NCBI GenBank assembly: GCA_035444405.1
Contig: DAOMOP010000033.1
Span: 1-29,301, forward strand
Source: DAOMOP01 sp035444405
GTDB taxonomy: Bacteria > Pseudomonadota > Gammaproteobacteria > Burkholderiales > Rhodocyclaceae
Length of the DNA: 29,301 bases
Direction: 5' to 3'
Each line of letters opens with the position of its first letter. The first letter of the stretch is position 1. Below, piece after piece: positions 7,573-17,914 of the stretch. The notes under the pieces are model-generated. The model did not search any database, was not told where the DNA came from, and saw only the letters and a list, made by a program, of their open reading frames with translations. The translations under genes were made by a program, and so were the position numbers.

Positions 7573-7664
7573 CGGACGGCCGATGCGCCCTGCCGACCGA
7601 CGGCGTCGTGGCGGACCGGGGGGCGCCCCGGCGGCACCAAGCCGGCAGCGGCCGGACGGCCGAT
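7573..7664 (+). repeat. 12-bp direct repeat in the spacer before the carbonic anhydrase gene
   Basis: CGGACGGCCGAT occurs at 7573-7584 and again at 7653-7664, start to start 80 bp. Between them CCGGGG (7616-7621) and CCCCGG (7626-7631) can form a short hairpin, possibly the end of the glycosylase transcript, though no T tract follows. The 248-bp spacer holds no convincing gene. Confidence 0.35.
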
Positions 7665-7722
7665 CCGCAGCGCGGCGGCCGACGCGCGCCGCCGCCGGTG
7701 TGCTCATCCCGTCCACAGCGTG

Positions 7723-7728
7723 TAAAAT
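7723..7728 (+). promoter_or_regulatory. Candidate -10 element ahead of the carbonic anhydrase gene
   Basis: TAAAAT matches five of six bases of TATAAT and sits at the start of an AT-rich patch in otherwise GC-rich DNA, 76 bases before the ATG at 7804. No good -35 is seen at the right distance. Confidence 0.4.
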
Positions 7729-7803
7729 TCATAATTATGGTGGCGCAATCGCCCACCGAGCGTCTTCCGCGAGACGTGTTCATCCGCTCTTCTGGGGTCA
7801 GTC

Positions 7804-8490
7804 ATGCACGACATCGAACAGCTGTTTGCCAACAACCAGGCGTGGGCCGAGCGCAATCTGGCCGAAAATCCCGAATTCTTCAGCCGCCTGGCCACCCAGC
7901 AGTCGCCCGAATACCTCTGGATCGGCTGCTCCGACAGCCGCGTTCCGGCCAATCAGATCATCGGCCTCGCGCCGGGCGAAGTGTTCGTGCATCGCAATGT
8001 CGCAAATCTCGTCGTCCACACCGACCTGAACGCATTGTCGGTGATCCAGTACGCGGTCGATGCCTTGCGCGTCAAGCATATCCTCGTGGTCGGCCATTAC
8101 GGCTGCGGCGGCGTCGGCGCGGCACTCGCCGATCACCGCATCGGGCTCGTCGATAACTGGCTGCGCCATGTCCAGGACGTGCGCGATCGCCATGACGCGA
8201 TGCTCGATGCCCTCGACGACCCGGTCGAGCGCCACGACCGCCTGTGCGAGCTCAACGTCATGCAGCAGGTCGTCAACGTGTGTCAGACCTCGGTGCTTCG
8301 CGAAGCGTGGGAACGCGGCCAGCGGGTCACCGTGCACGGCTGGTGCTACGGCCTGCGCGACGGCATCATCCGCGATCTCGGCATGAGCTCGAGTTCGCGC
8401 GAGGAAGCCCTCGAGCGCCTGCGCGACACCTGCCGGCGCTATCCGCAGAGCACCGCGACCCCTCTGGCGCTCGCCAGGAGCGGCACATGA
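7804..8490 (+). CDS. can: Beta-class carbonic anhydrase
   Basis: This zinc enzyme interconverts CO2 and bicarbonate in the cytoplasm and feeds carboxylation reactions. The 228 residues match the Can-type beta enzymes. The zinc ligands and catalytic pair are at the same positions as in the E. coli enzyme: Cys42, Asp44 and Arg46 in GCSDSRVP, and His98 and Cys101 in VGHYGCGGV. The stretch HRNVANLV and the C-terminal VHGWCYGLRDG also fit. The start ATG 7804 is preceded by GGGGTCAG, a usable ribosome site. The last four bases overlap the start of the MOSC gene (ATGA), so the two are probably translated together. Confidence 0.97.
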   Translation: MHDIEQLFANNQAWAERNLAENPEFFSRLATQQSPEYLWIGCSDSRVPANQIIGLAPGEVFVHRNVANLVVHTDLNALSVIQYAVDALRVKHILVVGHYGCGGVGAALADHRIGLVDNWLRHVQDVRDRHDAMLDALDDPVERHDRLCELNVMQQVVNVCQTSVLREAWERGQRVTVHGWCYGLRDGIIRDLGMSSSSREEALERLRDTCRRYPQSTATPLALARSGT

Positions 8491-9167
8491 GGCGCCGGAT
8501 CGCCACCGTCGACCGGCTCTTCGTCGGCGGCCTGCGTCCGCTCGCCCCCGAGGGGCAGCTGTCGGGCATCTTCAAGGCGCCGGTCGCCGGGCCCGTTCAC
8601 CTCGGCCACACCGGTCTGGACGGCGACGAGCAGGGCGATCGGCGCCATCACGGCGGCGTCGAGAAGGCCTTGCATCATTATCCGGCCGAGCACTACGACG
8701 CCTTCGCCCGGCGCTGGCCGGGTCTCGCCGGGCAGCTCGCCGCCGGCGTGCTCGGAGAGAACGTATCGACCCGCGGACTCACCGAGCACGACGTATGCAT
8801 CGGCGACGTGTTCGGTATCGGCGGCTGTCGCGTGCAGGTGAGCCAGCCCCGCGTGCCGTGCTGGAAAATCAATCACCGTCTCGACGTCTCGGGTGCGTCG
8901 GCCTTCATCGCCGAGACCGGCGTCACCGGCTGGTACTACCGCGTGCTGGAGCCCGGCCCGCTCGCGGCCCAGGATGCGATCGAGCTGCTCGAACGGCCGT
9001 GTCCGCAGCTCAGCCTCGCGCACTACTGGCAGACGATCCACGCCCACCGCCCGGATGTCGCCGAGCTGCGCGCCATCGCCGCCGCCCCGGGCCTTGCGCC
9101 GGACAAGGCCGCGCGACTGCGCGAGCGCGCCGACTGGCTCGAGCGCAACGCCGGCCGCGGCGGCTGA
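8487..9167 (+). CDS. MOSC-domain protein, YiiM-like
   Basis: The 226-residue protein consists of a MOSC domain followed by a C-terminal helical tail. Recognisable parts are GDRRHHGGVEKALHHYP, VLGENVSTRGLTEHDVCIGD, and QPRVPCWKIN with the conserved Cys125, the residue that binds the molybdenum cofactor in this superfamily. The order matches E. coli YiiM, which reduces N-hydroxylated purines such as 6-hydroxylaminopurine and thereby protects DNA. The ATG at 8487 overlaps the carbonic anhydrase stop by four bases (ATGA). The pairing with carbonic anhydrase has no obvious biochemical reason. Exact substrate is inferred from family only. It converges on priA with a 64-bp spacer. Confidence 0.88.
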   Translation: MRRRIATVDRLFVGGLRPLAPEGQLSGIFKAPVAGPVHLGHTGLDGDEQGDRRHHGGVEKALHHYPAEHYDAFARRWPGLAGQLAAGVLGENVSTRGLTEHDVCIGDVFGIGGCRVQVSQPRVPCWKINHRLDVSGASAFIAETGVTGWYYRVLEPGPLAAQDAIELLERPCPQLSLAHYWQTIHAHRPDVAELRAIAAAPGLAPDKAARLRERADWLERNAGRGG

Positions 9168-9231
9168 GCCCGCGGTCTGCCGCGCAGCCCAAATCCGCGA
9201 ACGGCACCGAACGTGCCGCCTACACGGTGAC

Positions 9232-11418
<2,187 letters not shown>

Positions 11419-11529
11419 TCGAGCGAAAACCTCGTCGTCTTGGAGGGTTGCGCCGCGACGCCGGGAAACTTCGTCGCGACTGCAGGCAAGCGGTTGCCGC
11501 ACAATGCCACCGGCACTGCCCACAAATGC

Positions 11530-11538
11530 TGTGGATAA
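11530..11538 (-). promoter_or_regulatory. DnaA box
   Basis: The top strand reads TGTGGATAA, so the bottom strand carries TTATCCACA, the strongest consensus DnaA-binding site. It lies 112 bases upstream of the priA start. A second box in the same direction lies 177 bases away. Confidence 0.75.
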
Positions 11539-11599
11539 CTCTGTGCAATAGCTGGGTGGAACGGCCTGAAGCGGCCATTCCGCCGCGTCTGCCGTCACC

Positions 11600-11618
11600 T
11601 TGCCTCAACAAGAGGCAA
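11600..11618. repeat. Short inverted repeat between the DnaA boxes
   Basis: TTGCCTC (11600-11606) and GAGGCAA (11612-11618) form a 7-bp stem with a 5-base loop. On the priA strand it is not followed by T residues, so a terminator is unlikely; an operator or a chance repeat is possible. Confidence 0.35.
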
Positions 11619-11706
11619 TCACGTTCATCTTGATTTTCCGATACTTGTGGAGCGGCCCCGATGTTCTGCACGAGCTCTGCGGCGGGAGATCGCCAGAACG
11701 GGTCGA

Positions 11707-11715
11707 TGTGCATAA
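11707..11715 (-). promoter_or_regulatory. DnaA box
   Basis: The top strand reads TGTGCATAA, so the bottom strand is TTATGCACA, a full match to TTATNCACA. It lies about 100 bases downstream of the hemE stop, in the same orientation as the box at 11530. Confidence 0.68.
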
Positions 11716-11816
11716 GTCAAGTACCGCGGGCGGTTGTTCGTGCTTGACGTCGCGCCCATGCTGCCTCGCGGCCGCGGCACTGGCGACACCCGGCGCGGGA
11801 CCCGCCGGCGCCCCCG

Positions 11817-12887
11817 TCAGGCGCCCGCGCGAATCTTGCGGCTGTGCTGATGCACGGTATCGACGAGCGCCGAGACCGATTCCGGCGGCGTGAACTGCGA
11901 GATGCCGTGGCCGAGGTTGAACACGTGGCCGTTGTGCGGACCGAACGCATCGAGCACGCGGCGGGTTTCGGTGGCGACGACCTCGGGCGGCGCGAACAGC
12001 ACCGCCGGGTCGAGATTGCCCTGCAGCGCGACGCGATCACCGACCAGCGCACGCGCACGGCCGATATCCATGGTCCAGTCGAGGCCGACGGCGTCGGCAC
12101 CGGTCGCCGCGATGCGCTCCAGCCACAGGCCGCCGCCCTTCGTGAACACGATGTTCGGCACCCGCCGACCGTCGTTCTCGCGCTTCAGCCCGTCGACGAC
12201 GCGCTGCAGATAGGCGAGCGAGAACTCCTGATAGGCCGCTTCGGACAGCACGCCGCCCCACGAATCGAACACCATCGCCGCCTGCGCGCCGGATTCGATC
12301 TGCGCATTCAGATAGGCCACCACCGCATCGGCGGTCACGCCGAGGATGTGGTGCAGCAGATCCGGGCGGCTGTAGGCGAGCGTCTTGATGCGGCGGTAGT
12401 CCGACGAAGAGCCGCCTTCGACCATGTAGCAGGCGAGCGTCCACGGGCTCCCCGAAAATCCGATCAGCGGCACGCTGCCGTCCAGCGCGCGGCGGATCTC
12501 GGTGACCGCGTCCATCACGTACTGCAGCTCGACGTGCGGATCGGGCACCGACAGGTTGCGGATCTCCCACTCGTCGCGCAGCGGACGCTCGAAGCGCGGC
12601 CCCTCGCCCTCGGCGAAATAAAGACCCAGCCCCATCGCGTCGGGAACGGTGAGGATGTCCGAGAACAGGATCGCCGCGTCGAGGTCATAGCGCGCCAGCG
12701 GCTGCAGCGTGACCTCGCAGGCGAGCGCGGGATTCTTGCACAGGTCGAGGAAGCTGCCGGCGCGGCGGCGCGTCTCGCAGTATTCGGGCAGGTAGCGGCC
12801 GGCCTGGCGCATCAGCCAGACGGGCGTGTATTCGGTGGGTTCGCGCAACAGCGCGCGCAGGAATGTATCGTTGCGTAGGCGGCTCAC
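11817..12887 (-). CDS. hemE: Uroporphyrinogen decarboxylase
   Basis: This enzyme converts uroporphyrinogen III to coproporphyrinogen III by four decarboxylations, in the cytoplasm, on the path to heme. Length 356 is typical. WLMRQAGRYLPEY (with Arg27 and Arg31, the acetate-binding arginines) and AAILFSDILTVPDAMGLGL with the catalytic Asp are family signatures. GFSGSPWTLACYMVEGG is the third. The start is GTG 12887 with AAAGGA at a good distance upstream. A candidate promoter lies at 12929-12957, so it may be transcribed apart from trkH. It is followed by the DnaA-box spacer and priA. Confidence 0.97.
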   Translation of the reverse strand: MSRLRNDTFLRALLREPTEYTPVWLMRQAGRYLPEYCETRRRAGSFLDLCKNPALACEVTLQPLARYDLDAAILFSDILTVPDAMGLGLYFAEGEGPRFERPLRDEWEIRNLSVPDPHVELQYVMDAVTEIRRALDGSVPLIGFSGSPWTLACYMVEGGSSSDYRRIKTLAYSRPDLLHHILGVTADAVVAYLNAQIESGAQAAMVFDSWGGVLSEAAYQEFSLAYLQRVVDGLKRENDGRRVPNIVFTKGGGLWLERIAATGADAVGLDWTMDIGRARALVGDRVALQGNLDPAVLFAPPEVVATETRRVLDAFGPHNGHVFNLGHGISQFTPPESVSALVDTVHQHSRKIRAGA

Positions 12888-12928
12888 GGTCGGATCCTTT
12901 GCTGTGCCCGTTCGGGTTCAAACCGCCG

Positions 12929-12957
12929 ATTATCCGTGTTTTCGCCGCGGCTGCCGA
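12929..12957 (-). promoter_or_regulatory. Candidate promoter for hemE
   Basis: On the bottom strand GATAAT (12929-12934, five of six) has a TCGGCA hexamer (four of six) 17 bases upstream at 12952-12957. RNA would start near 12922, about 35 bases before the GTG. The -35 is weak. Confidence 0.4.
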
Positions 12958-12990
12958 CCCCAGCGGTCAAATCGCGCGCCCGATGCACGC

Positions 12991-14448
12991 TCAGCGGCGC
13001 CAGAACACCGGCGTCAGCACCACCAGCAGCGTGAAGATCTCGAGGCGGCCGAGGATCATCGTGAAGGACAGCAGTCCGAGCTGGAAGTCGTTCAGCACGG
13101 CATAGTTCGCGGCCGGGCCGACGGCGCCGAGCCCGGGGCCGGTGTTGTTCAGGCAGGCGACGACGGCCGAGAAGGCGGTGACGAGGTCGACCCCGGAGGC
13201 GGCCATCGCCAGCGTCAGCGACACGATCGACACCATGTACATGAAGCTGAAACCGAGCACCGTGTGCAGCACGATGTCCGACACGCGCTGGTTGCCCAGG
13301 CGCACCGGATGCACGGCGTTCGGGTGCAGCGAGCGCACGATCTCGCGGAACACCTGCTTGTACAGGATGATCGCGCGCATCATCTTGATGCCGCCGCCGG
13401 TCGAGCCCGAGCAGGCGATGAAGCTGCCGAGGAACAGGATCCAGACCTGCGCGAAGGTCGGCCACAGGGTGTAATCGTAGGTGGACAGGCCAAGCGAGGT
13501 CGAGATCGACACGACGTGGAAGGCGACGTAACGCACCGTCGTCGCAAGGTCGCTGTGCGCGTTGAACTGCATCAGGAACACCGTCAGCATCGCGACGCTC
13601 AGCGCCAGCACGCCGAAATAGAACGGAATCTCCGGGTCGTGCAGATAGGGGCGCGGCGAGCGGCGCATCAGCGCGAGGTAGTGCGTCGCGTAGTTGAGGC
13701 CGGCGAGCAGCGCGAAGACGGTCACGACGATCTCGATCGGCACGCTGTTGAAGTGGCCGATCGACGCGTCCTTGCTGGAGAAACCGCCGAGGCCCGCGAC
13801 CGTGAAGGCGTGGATCAAGGCGTCCCAGCCGTTCATGCCGGCCAGCCACAGACTCACGCCGCAGGCGACCGTCAGCACCAGGTAGGTCATCCACAGACCC
13901 TTCGCCGTCTCGGTGATGCGCGGGGTGAGACTGGACTCCTTCATCGGCGTCGGCACCTCGGCCTTGAACAGCTGGCGGCCGCCGATGCCGAGCAGCGGCA
14001 GGATCGCGACGACCAGCACGATCACCCCCATGCCGCCGATCCAGTGCAGAAAGGTGCGCCAGACGTTGATCGAGACCGGCAGGCCGTCGAGGCCCGAGAG
14101 CACCGTCGCGCCGGTCGCGGTGAGCCCGGACACGGCCTCGAAATAGGCCTGCGGCACGGTCAGCGCGGGCAGGTGTTCGAGCAGCGGCAAGGCGCCGAAC
14201 ACCGGCATCACGATCCAGGTCAGCGCGACGAGCAGGAAGCCGTCGCTCGGACGCAGGTCGCGACGACGGCCGCGCGTGGCGAGCCACAGCAGCATGCCGG
14301 CCGAGAAGGTGACCAGCGCGGTGTGATCGAAGGCCGCATGCGCGCCGTCGTCGAGGTACAGGGACACGCCGAGCGGAAACAGCGTCATCAGGCCGAAGAT
14401 CATGACGATCAGGCCCAGCGCGTTGAGGACCGGGAAGTAGCCGCGCAT
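12991..14448 (-). CDS. trkH: Trk potassium uptake protein TrkH
   Basis: This inner-membrane potassium channel subunit works with the cytoplasmic TrkA ring. The 485 residues are the usual length, with about ten membrane segments arranged as four repeats around selectivity filters; SGLTATGATVLSG is the first filter and SGSTGGGIKMMRAI a later one. WRTFLHWIGGMGVIVL is a typical TrkH segment. The ATG at 14448 follows the trkA stop (14453-14451) by two bases, so trkA and trkH form a tight operon with trkA first. The 103-bp spacer after it carries the hemE promoter candidate. Confidence 0.95.
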   Translation of the reverse strand: MRGYFPVLNALGLIVMIFGLMTLFPLGVSLYLDDGAHAAFDHTALVTFSAGMLLWLATRGRRRDLRPSDGFLLVALTWIVMPVFGALPLLEHLPALTVPQAYFEAVSGLTATGATVLSGLDGLPVSINVWRTFLHWIGGMGVIVLVVAILPLLGIGGRQLFKAEVPTPMKESSLTPRITETAKGLWMTYLVLTVACGVSLWLAGMNGWDALIHAFTVAGLGGFSSKDASIGHFNSVPIEIVVTVFALLAGLNYATHYLALMRRSPRPYLHDPEIPFYFGVLALSVAMLTVFLMQFNAHSDLATTVRYVAFHVVSISTSLGLSTYDYTLWPTFAQVWILFLGSFIACSGSTGGGIKMMRAIILYKQVFREIVRSLHPNAVHPVRLGNQRVSDIVLHTVLGFSFMYMVSIVSLTLAMAASGVDLVTAFSAVVACLNNTGPGLGAVGPAANYAVLNDFQLGLLSFTMILGRLEIFTLLVVLTPVFWRR

Positions 14449-14450
14449 GC

Positions 14451-15854
14451 CTACAGAAACGTGAAGCCGACCTGAAACAGCTTCTCGACCTGGCGCACCA
14501 GCCGCTTGTGGGTGCAGAACACGATGACGTGGTCGTCGGAGCGGATCACGGTGTCGTGATGCGGCATGATCACCTCGTGACGCGCGAGCCTGCCGTCGGC
14601 GCGGCGCTCCTCGCGCACGATGCCGCCTATCGTCGCCCCTGTGGGCAGCTGCAGCTGCTCGATGCGCTTGCCGACCACCTTGGAATCCTTTTCGGTGCCA
14701 TGTGCGACGATCTCGAGCGCCTCGGCGGCGCCGCGGCGCAGGCTGTGCACGGCCACGACATCGCCGCGGCGCACGTGCGCGAGCAGCGTGCCGATGGAGA
14801 TCTGCGCCGGCGAAATGGCGATGTCGATCGGCCCGCCCTGCACCAGATCGGCATACGACTTGCGGTTGATCAGCGCCAGCGTGCGGCGCGCGCCCATGCG
14901 CTTGGCGAGCGACGCCGACATGATGTTGTCTTCCTCGTTGTTGGTCAGCGCGACGAACAGGTCGGTTTCGTCGATGCCTTCGTTCTCGAGCAGCTTCTCG
15001 TCGGTCGAATCGCCACGCAGGACCAGGGTGCGGTTCAGGTTGGTCGCGAGCATTTCCGCCCGCCGCCGGTCGAGCTCGAGCAGCTTGATGTTGTAGTCCG
15101 CTTCGATCGAACGCGCGAGGCGAAAGCCGATGTTGCCGCCACCGGCGATCATGATGCGGCGGATCGGCTGATCGGAGTGGCGCAGCTCGCGCATGACCTG
15201 GCGGATATGCACGGTCGCGGCGAGGCAGAACACCTCGTCACCGGGCAGGATCACCGTGTCGCCCTCCGGGATGATGGCCTCGCCGGCGCGGTAGATCGCC
15301 GCGATGCGCACCTCGACGTTGGGCATGTGGTAGCGCATCGCCTTCAGCGGGTGGCCGATCAGCGGCCCGCCCTCGAACGCGCGCACCGCGATCAGGCTCA
15401 CCGCGCCGCCGGCGAAGTCGAGCACTTGCAGCGCCTCGGGGAACGAGATCAGCCGGCGGATGTAGTCGGTGACGATCTGCTCGGGGCAGATCGAGAAGTC
15501 GACGGCGAAGTTCTCGGCATCGAGCAGCTGCGGGTAATCGACGAATTCGCCCGAGCGCAGCCGCGCGATGCGGGTCGGCAGGTTGTACATGGTCTTGGCG
15601 ACCCGGCACGCGCACAGATTGGTCTGATCCGACTGTGTGACCGCGATCAGCAGATCGGCGTCCTCGGCGCCGGCATCGCGCAGAACGGTCGGCGATGCAC
15701 CGTTGCCACACACCGTACGCACCTCAAGCCGATCGCGCAGCGCGTCGAGAAACTCGGGATTGGTGTCGACGAGAGTGATGTCGTTGGCCTCGGAGCTGAG
15801 ACTTTCGGCGACCGAGGCGCCGACCTGACCCGCGCCGAGTATGATGATCTTCAC
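14451..15854 (-). CDS. trkA: Trk potassium uptake regulator TrkA
   Basis: This peripheral gating protein of the TrkH channel binds NAD(H)/ATP. The 467 residues contain two RCK repeats: the first opens with the Rossmann motif IILGAGQVGASVAESL, the second with MIAGGGNIGFRLARSIE, each followed by a TrkA-C domain. The start is taken as GTG 15854 (VKIIILGAGQVG), which fits the family; in-frame starts up to 15899 would add residues unlike TrkA. It is followed after two bases by trkH. The preceding gene, the [4Fe-4S] protein, ends 111 bases upstream, a gap with no clear promoter. Confidence 0.95.
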   Translation of the reverse strand: MKIIILGAGQVGASVAESLSSEANDITLVDTNPEFLDALRDRLEVRTVCGNGASPTVLRDAGAEDADLLIAVTQSDQTNLCACRVAKTMYNLPTRIARLRSGEFVDYPQLLDAENFAVDFSICPEQIVTDYIRRLISFPEALQVLDFAGGAVSLIAVRAFEGGPLIGHPLKAMRYHMPNVEVRIAAIYRAGEAIIPEGDTVILPGDEVFCLAATVHIRQVMRELRHSDQPIRRIMIAGGGNIGFRLARSIEADYNIKLLELDRRRAEMLATNLNRTLVLRGDSTDEKLLENEGIDETDLFVALTNNEEDNIMSASLAKRMGARRTLALINRKSYADLVQGGPIDIAISPAQISIGTLLAHVRRGDVVAVHSLRRGAAEALEIVAHGTEKDSKVVGKRIEQLQLPTGATIGGIVREERRADGRLARHEVIMPHHDTVIRSDDHVIVFCTHKRLVRQVEKLFQVGFTFL

Positions 15855-15965
15855 CTTGCGACAATCCCCATGCCGAGACCGGCGCCATTGTACGCCCAAG
15901 CCGGCGGCATCCGAAACAGCATGTTGCGCCGCACCACGAAGGCGTCCGCCCGCTCCGCGCGCGCG

Positions 15966-16670
15966 TCAGCGTGCGTCGATGAAGGCACGCATGTGAAAGC
16001 GTGCGTGCTCGGGTCGATAGCGCGCGCGCGCGCCATGCGGACAGGCGCGCCGCGCGAGGCAGCCGTGGGTGGCACAGGCTCCGCCCGGCTGTGCTCGCAG
16101 CAGCGACGCACACGCAGCGACATCATAGCCTCGCGCGCCGAAGGCGGCGACCGGGCAGGCGTCCAGACACGGGCGTTCGACGCACGACGTGCACGGGGAA
16201 GGCCGGACCGGCCCGGCGGCCAGGTCGGGCGGAACGGCCGCAAGCAGCAGCGCGAACCGGTAGGCGTGCCACAGCCCATGATCGGGGTGCATCAACAGGC
16301 CGATCGGCGACGGCTGCAGCGCTTCGGCACGGCGCGCCCAGCGCTGGAACGGGTAATGCGGCGGTCCGCCGAACGGATACACCGCAAGCGCGCCGACACG
16401 GCCGGCGGTGTCGTCACCGACGCGCCGGCTCCAGCGATCGAGCGGATCGGGGCGGCCGTCGTGCAGCTCCGGTGCGGCACGAAACGCCTCCCATAGCGAT
16501 GAGCCGACGTTGCCGACCAGCAGCACGGCGCGGGCCGGTGCGGTGCCGGCCACGCGCGGGAGTTCGTCACCGGCAGCGGCGACGAAGCCGCCCCGCACGT
16601 GCAGCCCGTGCGCCGCCAGCGCGTGCTCGACGTCGGCCACCGGCACGGCCGCGGTCGGCGCCAAGCCCAT
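15966..16670 (-). CDS. Small [4Fe-4S] ferredoxin-like protein with a QueG-like C-terminal half
   Basis: The 234-residue cytoplasmic protein begins MGLAPTAAVPVADVEHAL. Its N-terminal half has no motif I recognise. The C-terminal half carries CTSCVERPCLDACP (C-x2-C-x4-C-x3-CP), a [4Fe-4S] ferredoxin motif, then about 17 residues later a second, looser set of cysteines (CASLL, CATHGC, CPHG). The arrangement recalls the cluster part of epoxyqueuosine reductase, but the protein is much shorter and I see no cobalamin-binding part, so it is not called QueG. Its ATG (16670-16668) shares one base with the stop of the NtrX-like regulator (TGATG), which implies translational coupling and makes a redox link to the NtrY system plausible. 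Function is unproven. Confidence 0.78.
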   Translation of the reverse strand: MGLAPTAAVPVADVEHALAAHGLHVRGGFVAAAGDELPRVAGTAPARAVLLVGNVGSSLWEAFRAAPELHDGRPDPLDRWSRRVGDDTAGRVGALAVYPFGGPPHYPFQRWARRAEALQPSPIGLLMHPDHGLWHAYRFALLLAAVPPDLAAGPVRPSPCTSCVERPCLDACPVAAFGARGYDVAACASLLRAQPGGACATHGCLARRACPHGARARYRPEHARFHMRAFIDAR

Positions 16671-17914
16671 CAGGTTTCTTCCGCCTTGCGCCCGGCCTGC
16701 AGGCCAAGCTGCTTGAGCTTGCGGTACAAATGGGTACGCTCGAGACCACATTTTTCGGCGATGCGGGTCATGTTGTTGCCCTCGATGCGCAGGTAGTGCT
16801 CGAAGTAGAGCCGCTCGAAGGCCTCGCGCGCCTCGCGCAGCGGCTGATCGAGCGAGATCGAATGGATGCTGTCGACCGGCGGCGGCAGCACGCGCCGCAC
16901 GTCGGCCAGGCTGATCTCTTCCTCCAGGGTGCCGAGGGCAAGCGACTTGACGGCTGCACGCAACTCGGCGAAGCCGCCCGGCCAGGCGCTGGTGCGCAGG
17001 GCATTGAGGGCCGCCGTCGACAGGCGCCGACGCGGTACCTCGCCGGCCTCGACCAGATGGACGAGGAGCTGCGCGGCCAGTTCGGGCACATCGTCCTGGA
17101 CGTCGGCGATGGACGGGGGCGTCAGACTGATCTCGAACAGACGTGCAACGAGGCCCTCGTCCCAACCGTCGGCGCTCAGCATCTCGGCGCCGTATTCGGT
17201 CGCGACCACCATGTACAGATTGAGACGCTCGAGCCGCTCCATCGCGAAAGCGAGATTCTTTTGCTGCGTGCGGTTCAGCCGCGCAAGCTCGGCGACGTAG
17301 AGCAACCCACCCTGACAGCTCTGCAGCTGCTTGAGTTCGAGCGGCTGCGTGATCGCGGCGAGATCGAGCCAGGCACCGGTGCCACTCGCGAAACTTCGCG
17401 CAGCGAGCTCGGCGAGACTGCCGTGTCCGGCGCGCAGCAGCAGCAGACGGGATTTTTCGGCGATTTGCTGCAAGCGACGGTGCAGCTCGCGCAGCGGCAC
17501 CGACCTTGGAAAGGCCGCCAACGTCAGCGGACTCGGCTGACCCGGTGCGGTCGGCCGCTGCAAGCCGCGCTTGACCGCCGACAGCAGCTTCTGCAATGCG
17601 ATCGGCTTCTCGAGGTAGTCGATCGCGCCGATGCGCGTAGCCTCGACCGCGGTGTCGATCGTCCCATGCCCGGACATCATCACGACCGGCATCGTCAGCT
17701 GGCCGTTAGCCGACCATTCCTTCAGCAGTGTTATGCCATCGGTATCCGGCATCCAGATGTCGAGCAGCACCAGATCGGGCCGCTGCGCGTTGCGCAGGGC
17801 GCGGGCCGCGGCGGCGTTCTCGGCGAGCAGCACGTCGTGCCCCTCGTCGCCGAGAATCTCCGACAGCAGCTCACGGATGCCGACTTCGTCGTCTACGATC
17901 AGAATCTTTGCCAT
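16670..17914 (-). CDS. NtrX-like response regulator with a degenerate sigma-54 AAA+ domain
   Basis: This 414-residue DNA-binding response regulator is the likely partner of the upstream NtrY kinase. The receiver domain (1-120) is complete: Asp8/Asp9, phospho-acceptor Asp52 (LLDIWMPDTDG), Ser81 and Lys103. The C-terminus has a Fis-type helix-turn-helix (NNMTRIAEKCGLERTHLYRK). The middle (about 130-340) keeps the shape of a sigma-54 activator domain (GGLLYVAEL where GGTLFLDE is usual, and a SAWPGG segment). It lacks the Walker A GxxGxGKE, has no acidic pair in Walker B, and has no GAFTGA loop. It therefore should not hydrolyse ATP or open sigma-54 polymerase, and probably represses or activates in another way. 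The gene lies 155 bp after ntrY. Calling it NtrX is by position and likeness. Confidence 0.85.
   Translation of the reverse strand: MAKILIVDDEVGIRELLSEILGDEGHDVLLAENAAAARALRNAQRPDLVLLDIWMPDTDGITLLKEWSANGQLTMPVVMMSGHGTIDTAVEATRIGAIDYLEKPIALQKLLSAVKRGLQRPTAPGQPSPLTLAAFPRSVPLRELHRRLQQIAEKSRLLLLRAGHGSLAELAARSFASGTGAWLDLAAITQPLELKQLQSCQGGLLYVAELARLNRTQQKNLAFAMERLERLNLYMVVATEYGAEMLSADGWDEGLVARLFEISLTPPSIADVQDDVPELAAQLLVHLVEAGEVPRRRLSTAALNALRTSAWPGGFAELRAAVKSLALGTLEEEISLADVRRVLPPPVDSIHSISLDQPLREAREAFERLYFEHYLRIEGNNMTRIAEKCGLERTHLYRKLKQLGLQAGRKAEET

Larger units (their letters stand above)
11419..11816. other. 398-bp hemE-priA spacer with two DnaA boxes
   Basis: No convincing gene is present. It holds perfect DnaA boxes at 11530-11538 and 11707-11715 in the same orientation. 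Between them is a stretch (11600-11650) of about 57% A+T, clearly higher than the surroundings. It also holds a 7-bp inverted repeat at 11600-11618 and an imperfect hairpin around 11558-11581. priA must be transcribed from here or from hemE. No clear sigma-70 promoter was found. Confidence 0.6.

Noticed and set aside
11530..11715. Main chromosome origin at hemE-priA
   Set aside because: Gene directions fit an origin near rpmH-dnaA better, and two boxes are few for a main origin; kept only as a finding to test.
12826..14475. 549-codon open frame opposite trkH
   Set aside because: Antisense shadow with extreme His/Gln/Arg/Asp content; trkH is certain on the other strand.
16011..16036. Alternating GC repeat as a Z-DNA or regulatory element
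   Set aside because: It lies in the coding part of the Fe-S protein (Arg/Ala codons) and is expected in DNA of this GC content.
14508..16496. 662-codon open frame opposite trkA and the Fe-S gene
   Set aside because: Spans two well-supported genes in antisense and shows no family features.
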